From JBBRFH01 sp038224615 (lineage in GTDB: Bacteria; Planctomycetota; Phycisphaerae; Tepidisphaerales; Tepidisphaeraceae), in assembly GCA_038224615.1 (NCBI GenBank), contig JBBRFH010000028.1:1-19360 (forward strand): a stretch of 19,360 nucleotides of DNA, in the 5' to 3' direction. A program made the position numbers and the translations under genes. Shown one piece after another: positions 14,328-19,360 of this stretch; the first letter of the stretch is position 1, and each line of letters starts with the position of its first letter. The notes under the pieces were generated by a model. The model was not told the origin of the DNA. It saw nothing but the letters and a program-made list of their open reading frames with translations, and searched no databases.

Positions 14328-15287
14328 CTAGGCGTCGCTGCTCGTGTAAGACCCGCTGCCACCCGTCTGGTCGCGGACGATCTTCACGAACAGATCCTCG
14401 AGCGTCGTCGTCGGATGCGTGACGGCGGCGCCTTGACCCAGCGTGGCGACGAACTGGCGAAGCTGCTCGGTCTGCTGCGGCGTCAAGCCCTTCGCCTCGA
14501 CCTGGGCCACGTCGCGCACCTGCAGGATGTCCTTGATGTAACCGACGTACTGACCCTTGTTCGTGCCGCTCAGATCCTGCTGACGGCCGCGGAAAAGGAT
14601 CGTCACGCGCTCACACACGTCCTGCACGTCAGCGAGCAGATGGCTACAGAGAATGACGGTCTTGCCCTGGTCGCGCAACGAGATAATCAGATCCTTCATC
14701 TCGCGCGTGCCGATCGGGTCGAGGCCGGTGGTCGGCTCGTCGAGCAGGATCAGGTCGGGGTCGTTGATGAGGGCTTGCGCCAGACCGATTCGACGGGCCA
14801 TGCCCTTGGAGTACTCACGCAGCTTTCGCTTGCGCGCCTTCTCGTCGAGGCCGACCGTGTCCAGCAGCAGCGGCACGCGCTTCTTCAGGTCGCGGTGCGG
14901 AATCTTGAAGAGTCGCCCGTAGAAATAGAGCGTCTCTTCGCCGTTCAGGAAGCGATAGAGGTACGACTCTTCGGGCAGGAAGCCGATCCGCTTGTTGACC
15001 TCGGTGCTCCCGCACGGTTGGCCCATGATCGACGCCCGCCCGCCGGACGGGAAGATCAGGCCCAGCAGCAGCTTGATGGTCGTTGACTTACCCGAGCCGT
15101 TAGGCCCGAGCAGTCCGAACACCTCGCCGCGCCGGATCGTCAGGTTCAGGTTATCGAGGGCGCGAACTTTATCGCGGCCCCAGAAATCCTTATAGACCTT
15201 GGTGAGACCTTCGGTGTACACGGCCGCGTCGGCGGCGGAAATCGTCTCCGACGGATCACCGATCGAGGAAACAGTTGCAATGCTCAC
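14328..15287 (-). CDS. ABC transporter ATP-binding protein (ABC-2 exporter type)
   Basis: A 319-residue cytoplasmic ATPase that should energise the permease encoded 71 bp downstream. Walker A is GPNGSGKST (61-69), the signature is YSKGM (159-163), Walker B is LILLDEP (179-185), followed by the D-loop GLD and the switch His216 (CSHLLADV). The usual Q-loop position reads GFLPEES, the E form common in ABC-2 exporters. The last 80 residues form a C-terminal extension ending in a Gly/Ser-rich tail. The first 22 residues, rich in Ser, Ala and Thr, precede the normal YTEGLTKVYKD strand. The start is GTG (15287-15285), supported by GGAG 6 nt upstream. This gene heads a minus-strand unit with the permease and the membrane-anchored partner. 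Confidence 0.94.
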   Translation of the reverse strand: MSIATVSSIGDPSETISAADAAVYTEGLTKVYKDFWGRDKVRALDNLNLTIRRGEVFGLLGPNGSGKSTTIKLLLGLIFPSGGRASIMGQPCGSTEVNKRIGFLPEESYLYRFLNGEETLYFYGRLFKIPHRDLKKRVPLLLDTVGLDEKARKRKLREYSKGMARRIGLAQALINDPDLILLDEPTTGLDPIGTREMKDLIISLRDQGKTVILCSHLLADVQDVCERVTILFRGRQQDLSGTNKGQYVGYIKDILQVRDVAQVEAKGLTPQQTEQLRQFVATLGQGAAVTHPTTTLEDLFVKIVRDQTGGSGSYTSSDA

Positions 15288-15325
15288 GTCCTGCTCCGCT
15301 TCTCGTTATTGCCGACTACCGGGTC

Positions 15326-15400
15326 GCCGATTGTCAATCGAAAGACGTGTCAACGTGCGCGTGCCTTACCATTCGGCAATCGGCAATTGACAATCGGCAA
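15326..15400. repeat. Inverted repeat with tandem 7-mers after rpsU
   Basis: GCCGATTGTCAAT (15326-15338) is perfectly complementary to ATTGACAATCGGC (15386-15398). The right arm lies in four tandem 7-mers: TCGGCAA, TCGGCAA, TTGACAA, TCGGCAA (15373-15400). It ends 6 nt before the rpsU stop codon (15407-15409). An imperfect extension of the left arm reaches back to about 15305 (GTTATTGCCGA). Confidence 0.85.
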
Positions 15401-15406
15401 CGAACC

Positions 15407-15619
15407 TTACCGGCTGCTGCTGCTGCTGCTTCGCGAGCTGCTGCCACGCAGTGCGAGCGGCGGGCCCTTGCGGATGCGACGGCGACGCTTTTCACTCGGT
15501 TTTTCGTAGTAGGCGACGCGTTTGAGGTCCTTGGTGAGACCTTCCTTTTCGCACGCCTTCTTGAAACGCTTGAGCATCTGCTCAGCCGTCTCGTTGCCGC
15601 GGAGCTTGACCTTAATCAT
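15407..15619 (-). CDS. rpsU: 30S ribosomal protein S21
   Basis: A 70-residue basic protein matching bS21 along its length: IKVKLRGNETAEQMLKRFKK at the start, then KEGLTKDLKRVAYYEKPSEKRRRR in the middle. S21 binds the 30S subunit near the 3' end of 16S rRNA and helps base-pairing with Shine-Dalgarno sequences. The last dozen residues are unusual: GSSSRSSSSSSR, encoded by a run of AGC codons (CTG repeats on the plus strand, about 15411-15430). Typical S21 ends in a Lys/Arg-rich tail. AGGAAAG lies about 10 nt before the ATG. The gene has its own strong promoter about 110 nt upstream, with a hairpin in the leader, and appears monocistronic. Confidence 0.95.
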   Translation of the reverse strand: MIKVKLRGNETAEQMLKRFKKACEKEGLTKDLKRVAYYEKPSEKRRRRIRKGPPLALRGSSSRSSSSSSR

Positions 15620-15673
15620 GGGCGATCACTTTCCTGAATGCTGGTTCGTTAAGACCGACTGATTCGACGAACA

Positions 15674-15715
15674 CGCCACGGCCGAGGCTCGAACAGAGGC
15701 CTCCCTGCCGTGGCG
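15674..15715 (-). ncRNA. Stem-loop in the rpsU leader
   Basis: CGCCACGGC (15674-15682) pairs perfectly with GCCGTGGCG (15707-15715), and inside it GAGGC (15684-15688) pairs with GCCTC (15699-15703). On the rpsU transcript the structure begins within a few nucleotides of the predicted start and lies about 55 nt before the ATG. There is no U tract, so it looks more like a structured leader than a terminator. A regulatory role, for example in S21 autoregulation, is inference. Confidence 0.55.
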
Positions 15716-15725
15716 AGAGAGGGAA

Positions 15726-15753
15726 ATCTTACCCGCCGCCTCGATTCGTTCAA
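15726..15753 (-). promoter_or_regulatory. Sigma-70-like promoter of rpsU
   Basis: On the minus strand TTGAAC (15753-15748), a 16-nt spacer, and TAAGAT (15731-15726) form a good promoter. Transcription would start near 15719, giving a leader of about 100 nt. Confidence 0.65.
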
Positions 15754-15868
15754 GCCACGGGAACGAAATTGACGCCACTTTGGGCCTCCAGACGGTTCGG
15801 GTTCTGATCGGGTTGACGATTCCAAAGCCTACTCCGCGGATCGTCCGTGCCTCGCGTTCAGCCACCGA

Positions 15869-17743
15869 TCAAGCAGGCGCCGGCGACTGCGGGAGTGTGC
15901 CGGGACCGGGTGAATCGATCTCGGCGGACGAGTTCGCGCTTCGCCTCGGCGCGCCGGTCAGTGACATCCACATAAACACCCCCGCCGCGATTAGCGTCGC
16001 CCATGACGGGCCGGGGCAATTGATCCGCTCAAACAGATCGCGCATCTCGCCGTTGAACAGGGCATTGAAGTGGTCGCCGCCGACGCGGTTGCCGAACATC
16101 ATGCAAAGCGAGGTTTGCTCGACGGTCAACGCGGAAAAATAGAGCACCAGCAGCGACATCCCCGCGCTGCGGCCGATGCAGATCGCGCCGATACCGGCGG
16201 CAAAGACGGCGTAGCGCGGGCTCATCTGCGGCATGAGCGTGAAAAACAGCACCCAAGGCAACACCAGCGCGATGAGCAGGTTTCGCCCGCGCCGGCGCCA
16301 CTGCCGGGCCAATGCGAATGCACCGGCGACGAAAAACAGCATATAGATCGTCAGCAGCACCTGCCGATTGTTCACCGCGATCGACTCCGACCCCCAGTTG
16401 AACCACGTCCCAGGCGCGATGGCGAAGCAGGTCTCATGAATGTCCTGCCAGTTAAAGTTGAAGTGCAGGATCGCACCCAGATTGTTGGCCAGAGTCCCGC
16501 CGACGTTCGGGAAGCGCTCTGCGCCGTAGGCGAAGCCGATGTCCCACCATGCAGTGGTGGCGCCGAACAGCGGCATGCACCCCGCCAACAGCCCCGCCGT
16601 CGCCAGAGGGAGCAGATAGCGTTTGGTCGTCCAGCCGAATTGCCAGAGCGCGGCGATCATTCCCACCGAGAGCAGCATCGTCGCGCCGATTATCCAGCGG
16701 TCGCCAATTGCCCACGCAGGGACGTTGATCACCACGACCGCAAGGCCCGCCGGCACCAGCCACCACACGCGGCGATAACGCCATGGAAACTGTCGATGCA
16801 GCGCGAGCAGCAGCAGCATCAGCAGCGACGCAACAAGCCAGCTCACGGCGCGCCAATTGACGAACCGTACCTGCGACTGCAGATCGGGCCGCACGCTGAG
16901 CATCCAGCCGGACGTGATGCCGATGAACGCGAATGCAAACCCGCACACCCACCGCATTGCCCGCACCGGACGCCCCGCAAACAACGGCCAAAGAATGAAG
17001 ATCGGCGCGACCAACATCTGCTGCCCCTGCATCATCGCCCCGATGCCCATCACCAGCCCGGCGACAAACCAGCAGTCCCACAGGCAGAACAGCGCTGTCC
17101 AGAGGTACAGCGGAATGACCCACATGTTGGGACTCGGCCAGCCATGCGCGATGATCGCCACGCCGGGATCGAACCACAGCAGCGTGAACGCCAGCATGGC
17201 GCGCACGAATCCGGTCCACGGGCTGACGTCGGGCGCAAACGGCTGATCGGCCCGCGCGCACTCGATGAGCCAATGCCGTACGATCAACAGCGCCGCGACA
17301 GCCGCCAGCCATTCGAGCGTGGTGTAGTAATTGATCAGCGGCGCGGAGTACGAATCCTCCCACTGGCTCGCCCCTGGATGCGTCCGGCGCGTCCACGCCG
17401 CCCACGTCTCGAACGTCAGCAGGCGCAGCGGCGTGTAGTCCAGCTTCCAGCCGCGCGACGGTTGGTCGCGGATGTCATCCTCGTACAAGTTGAGATAGCC
17501 GTTATCGAGAGCCTTCGCACCGAACACAAAATTGCGATTGATGTCCCCGCGGAATCGGCCGGGCTCGGTGAAGTCCCAGGCCCAGGTCCGAAACCCAAGG
17601 CCCGGCCGGATCATCGCGATGACGAACAACCCGAGCAGCAGCGCCGGGATGTACCGTCGCCACACCCGCCGGCGCGGGACAGCCGTGTCGCTCGGGGTCG
17701 ATTGGTGGGCTGAAATGGGTGCGTCTTCGCGGCTCAGAGTCAT
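15869..17743 (-). CDS. Polytopic membrane protein, GT-C/DUF2029-like glycosyltransferase candidate
   Basis: A 624-residue integral membrane protein with roughly 12 hydrophobic segments, starting at ATG 17743 after a short basic, cytoplasmic N-terminus. The first helix (about 32-48) is followed by a long extracytoplasmic loop, with RFRGDINRNFVFGAKALDNG near residues 63-82. That position and its acidic residues resemble the first loop of GT-C enzymes, such as GT87/DUF2029 mannosyltransferases that use polyprenyl-phosphate sugars. Later segments (WFDPGVAIIAHGWPSPNMW, SPRYAVFAAGIGAICIG) also fit that type. This is family-level resemblance by eye; the sugar and acceptor are unknown. The C-terminus is a hydrophilic Pro/Ser tail. 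No Shine-Dalgarno is seen. A sugar-nucleotide gene (GDP-mannose synthesis) lies two genes away, which weakly supports mannose use. Confidence 0.68.
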   Translation of the reverse strand: MTLSREDAPISAHQSTPSDTAVPRRRVWRRYIPALLLGLFVIAMIRPGLGFRTWAWDFTEPGRFRGDINRNFVFGAKALDNGYLNLYEDDIRDQPSRGWKLDYTPLRLLTFETWAAWTRRTHPGASQWEDSYSAPLINYYTTLEWLAAVAALLIVRHWLIECARADQPFAPDVSPWTGFVRAMLAFTLLWFDPGVAIIAHGWPSPNMWVIPLYLWTALFCLWDCWFVAGLVMGIGAMMQGQQMLVAPIFILWPLFAGRPVRAMRWVCGFAFAFIGITSGWMLSVRPDLQSQVRFVNWRAVSWLVASLLMLLLLALHRQFPWRYRRVWWLVPAGLAVVVINVPAWAIGDRWIIGATMLLSVGMIAALWQFGWTTKRYLLPLATAGLLAGCMPLFGATTAWWDIGFAYGAERFPNVGGTLANNLGAILHFNFNWQDIHETCFAIAPGTWFNWGSESIAVNNRQVLLTIYMLFFVAGAFALARQWRRRGRNLLIALVLPWVLFFTLMPQMSPRYAVFAAGIGAICIGRSAGMSLLVLYFSALTVEQTSLCMMFGNRVGGDHFNALFNGEMRDLFERINCPGPSWATLIAAGVFMWMSLTGAPRRSANSSAEIDSPGPGTLPQSPAPA

Positions 17744-17903
17744 GGCTGTTTAGTCCAGCGGTGTTTGCGTCGCCACGGTCAACGTGGCCAGATCAATCGT
17801 GCCGGCCGAGCAATGCTTTCAGCTTCAGGGTACAGGTCGCCTTAAACTGCTTGCTCGTGATGAGTTCGCTATGGCAATCGCCGGGACTTCGAGAAGATTT
17901 AAG

Positions 17904-17955
17904 AACCGCAGATTGCGCAGATAAATCGCGTTGGAAATCTGCGTCATCTGCGGTT
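17904..17955. repeat. Hairpin repeat upstream-left of ruvX
   Basis: AACCGCAGATTGCGCAGAT (17904-17922) pairs with ATCTGCGTCATCTGCGGTT (17937-17955) at 17 of 19 positions around a 14-nt loop. It is related in sequence to the element at 18471-18540 on the other side of ruvX. Confidence 0.85.
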
Positions 17956-17979
17956 CTCTCTCCAGTTCTGAAATAGCCT
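17950..17979. repeat. 30-bp inverted repeat, left copy (ruvX 3' side)
   Basis: This 30-bp stretch, beginning GCGGTTCTCTCTCC and ending TAGCCT, is repeated in inverted orientation at 18447-18476 with a single mismatch (position 17974). It ends one base before the ruvX stop codon. Confidence 0.9.
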
Positions 17980-17980
17980 G

Positions 17981-18427
17981 TTAGCAGCGCGGCTCGATGG
18001 CCTGCAATTGCCCGTCCAAAAACGCCTGCAGGAACAACGCCGCCGCCAGGGCGTCCAGGGCTTGCTTGCGGTCTTTTCGGGTGATCTTGGCGCCTTGCCG
18101 CTTGGCCTCGATCAGTTTTTGCTCCGCGTCGAAACTGCTCAGGCGCTCGTCGACATACAAGACGTCGACCCCTGTCATCGACCTAAGCCGATCTCCCCAC
18201 GCGACGGCGGCCTTTGCCTGGGGGCCAATGGAATCGTCCATGTTCAAGGGCAGGCCGACGACGACCCGTTCAACGCCTTCTTTCTTGACGATCGCCGCGA
18301 TGGGCGACAGGCCCTGCTCGGTGCCGTTGACTTCAACCCGTTCAAACGGTGTCGCAAACCGCCCGCCCTCGTCGCTCATGGCAAGGCCGATGCGTTTGGA
18401 ACCGAGGTCGATGGCGAGGGTGCGCAA
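17981..18427 (-). CDS. ruvX: RuvX/YqgF putative Holliday junction resolvase
   Basis: A 148-residue RNase H-fold nuclease of the YqgF family. Members have been linked to Holliday junction resolution and to 16S pre-rRNA 5' end processing; the latter is the better supported role in E. coli. The first catalytic Asp lies in LAIDLGSKRIGLAMSD (D7). The second acidic motif is VVVGLPLNMDDSIG, followed by VLYVDERLSSFDAE, and the last Asp is in KQALDALAAALFLQAFLD. All conserved acidic positions are present, and the length is normal. The start is TTG (18427-18425), with AAGG 6 nt upstream. The gene stands alone and is enclosed exactly by inverted copies of a 30-bp sequence (17950-17979 and 18447-18476) with hairpin repeats beyond them. 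Confidence 0.93.
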   Translation of the reverse strand: MRTLAIDLGSKRIGLAMSDEGGRFATPFERVEVNGTEQGLSPIAAIVKKEGVERVVVGLPLNMDDSIGPQAKAAVAWGDRLRSMTGVDVLYVDERLSSFDAEQKLIEAKRQGAKITRKDRKQALDALAAALFLQAFLDGQLQAIEPRC

Positions 18428-18446
18428 ATTAGACCTTGGACCTTAA

Positions 18447-18476
18447 AGGCTGTTTCAGAACTGGAGAGAGAACCGC
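18447..18476. repeat. 30-bp inverted repeat, right copy (ruvX 5' side)
   Basis: Reverse complement of 17950-17979 with 29 of 30 bases identical. It begins 19 bp upstream of the ruvX start and could overlap its promoter region. Confidence 0.9.
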
Positions 18477-18540
18477 TGATTACGCACATGAATGGCATTA
18501 AAAATCTGCGTAATCTGCGTAATCTGCGTCATCTGCGGTT
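18471..18540. repeat. Hairpin repeat with tandem 9-mers upstream of ruvX
   Basis: AACCGCTGATTACGCA (18471-18486) pairs with TGCGTCATCTGCGGTT (18525-18540) at 14 of 16 positions. The right side holds three exact tandem 9-mers AATCTGCGT (18503-18529), followed by the variant CATCTGCGG (18530-18538). Confidence 0.88.
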
Positions 18541-18580
18541 CTAAACTCTTCTCTTAAGCGGTGGGAATCGTCTTAGGCCC

Positions 18581-18624
18581 GGCGTTGGTCATTCACCAAT
18601 GCCCAAGCCCCAAGCCCCAACGCC
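18581..18624. repeat. Inverted repeat with tandem 7-mers at the manC-like stop
   Basis: GGCGTTGG (18581-18588) is complementary to CCAACGCC (18617-18624), with two tandem CCAAGCC units (18603-18616) inside next to the right arm. The last base overlaps the stop codon (18624-18626) of the minus-strand gene. Confidence 0.75.
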
Positions 18625-19360
18625 TACATGTATTTTTCGCCGTACTTCTCTTTTACTTTCGCCACCAGCTCCTTCACGCGTTGCGATTCGGACTGGGGAC
18701 AGACCATCGTGACGTCCGGGGTGTGGACGACGATCATGTCGCTGAGCCCGACGCAACTGATCAGGTGATTGGGGTCACGGCTGACGATGATGTTGCCATC
18801 GCTGTCGATCGTCACATGATTGTCGGCGTCGATGCTGTTCTCGTGCTCATCGACTTCCAGCGTCTCGGCCAGCGCGGGATAGCTGCCGACGTCGATCCAG
18901 TTGACCGGCATCTCGACCACCACCACTGCCTTGCGCTGGCTGGCGGGCTCCATGACGGCGTAGTCGATGCTGATCTTGGGCAGCCGCGGGTAAGCGTCCT
19001 GCAACACCTTCTGCTGATCGGGCGTGCCCCAGGCGTTGGCGATCTTTGTCAAGCCCTGGTAGCTCTGCGGCAGGTGAGCGGCGAGTTGTTCCAGCACCGT
19101 ATCGGCGCGCCACACGAACATCCCGCTGTTCCAGTAGTATCGGCCGGATTCGACATACCGATCGGCCGTCGCTTTGTCGGGCTTTTCACGAAACGCCAGC
19201 ACCCGGTAGGCCCCGGTGCGCTGGCTGCCCAAAGGCAGGCCTTCCCCGCGGTGGACATATCCCAGGCCGGTGTGGCCAAAGGTGGGAACAATGCCGAAGG
19301 TCACCAGAGCATCCGGCTGCCCCGCGACGACCTCGAAACCAAGCTGCAGGGCATCCTGGA
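18624..19360 (-). CDS. manC: Mannose-1-phosphate guanylyltransferase, N-terminus outside the window
   Basis: The frame is open to the right edge. About 245 C-terminal residues are visible and the first hundred or so, with the GTP-binding signature, are missing. The enzyme makes GDP-mannose from GTP and mannose-1-phosphate for cell-surface polysaccharides and glycosylation. Family motifs seen in order are VTFGIVPTFGHTGLGYV, FREKPDKATADRY, YYWNSGMFVW, IDYAVMEPASQ, MPVNWIDVGSYPALAE, and the left-handed helix turns DNHVTIDSDGNIIVS and VVHTPDVTMVCP. The protein ends at KYGEKYM, so it appears to be the monofunctional type without a fused phosphomannose isomerase domain. The inverted repeat at 18581-18624 directly abuts its stop codon. 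The polytopic glycosyltransferase-like protein two genes downstream could use the product, but this is only contextual. Confidence 0.93.
   Translation of the reverse strand, partial: QDALQLGFEVVAGQPDALVTFGIVPTFGHTGLGYVHRGEGLPLGSQRTGAYRVLAFREKPDKATADRYVESGRYYWNSGMFVWRADTVLEQLAAHLPQSYQGLTKIANAWGTPDQQKVLQDAYPRLPKISIDYAVMEPASQRKAVVVVEMPVNWIDVGSYPALAETLEVDEHENSIDADNHVTIDSDGNIIVSRDPNHLISCVGLSDMIVVHTPDVTMVCPQSESQRVKELVAKVKEKYGEKYM

Noticed and set aside
15411..15430. CTG trinucleotide run as a microsatellite
   Set aside because: It is the in-frame AGC serine codon run at the end of rpsU, so it is treated as part of the gene and noted there.
15626..15865. 79-codon minus-strand open frame upstream of rpsU
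   Set aside because: It has no ribosome site or recognisable protein, and it covers the rpsU promoter and leader hairpin.
16070..17713. 547-codon plus-strand open frame opposite the membrane protein
   Set aside because: It is antisense to a protein with clear membrane helices; the translation is Arg/Gln/His-rich and not protein-like.

Overview
The window is high-GC bacterial chromosomal DNA, most likely from a member of the Planctomycetota, plausibly the Phycisphaerae side. The best clue is the RTX-repeat protein at 9095-10312. Its N-terminus carries a variant of the LExRxLLS motif that is typical of planctomycete exported proteins. Other clues are the unadorned UVR-motif protein and the mix of GTG and TTG starts. 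The lineage call is inference. No rRNA, tRNA, CRISPR array, phage or insertion sequence was recognised.

Left part (1-4791). A membrane-anchored coiled-coil protein (minus, cut by the window edge) has a good promoter about 250 bp upstream. It is followed by asparaginyl-tRNA synthetase (minus) and, divergently, a small excisionase/MerR-like DNA-binding protein (plus). A two-gene minus-strand unit then encodes a YgfZ/GcvT-like folate-binding protein and a class III-like PPK2 polyphosphate kinase, 3 nt apart.

Middle plus-strand block (4862-9026). It holds a UVR-motif protein, a P-loop kinase-like protein fused to a nucleoside-deoxyribosyltransferase-like domain, a tightly overlapping RelE/ParE-type toxin-antitoxin pair, a LOG-family nucleotide phosphoribohydrolase, and a TonB-like protein. 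The kinase/NDT-like gene, the toxin-antitoxin pair and LOG are packed closely enough to be one transcript.

Right minus-strand block (9095-19360). It holds the RTX-repeat protein, then a three-gene ABC-2 exporter unit (ATPase, permease with a large extracytoplasmic insert, membrane-anchored partner). After these come ribosomal protein S21 with its own promoter and leader hairpin, a polytopic GT-C/DUF2029-like membrane protein, RuvX/YqgF, and the C-terminal part of mannose-1-phosphate guanylyltransferase.

The most unusual feature lies between the genes. Nearly every minus-strand stop codon in the right half, and the ppk2 stop, is followed within about 0-15 nt by an inverted-repeat element. Most of these contain short tandem words of 7-11 bp. 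The elements differ in sequence but share one architecture, and two related copies bracket ruvX in opposite orientation. A second pattern is a set of genes with an extended -10 or other promoter-like box only about 10 nt before the ATG and no Shine-Dalgarno, which suggests leaderless mRNAs.
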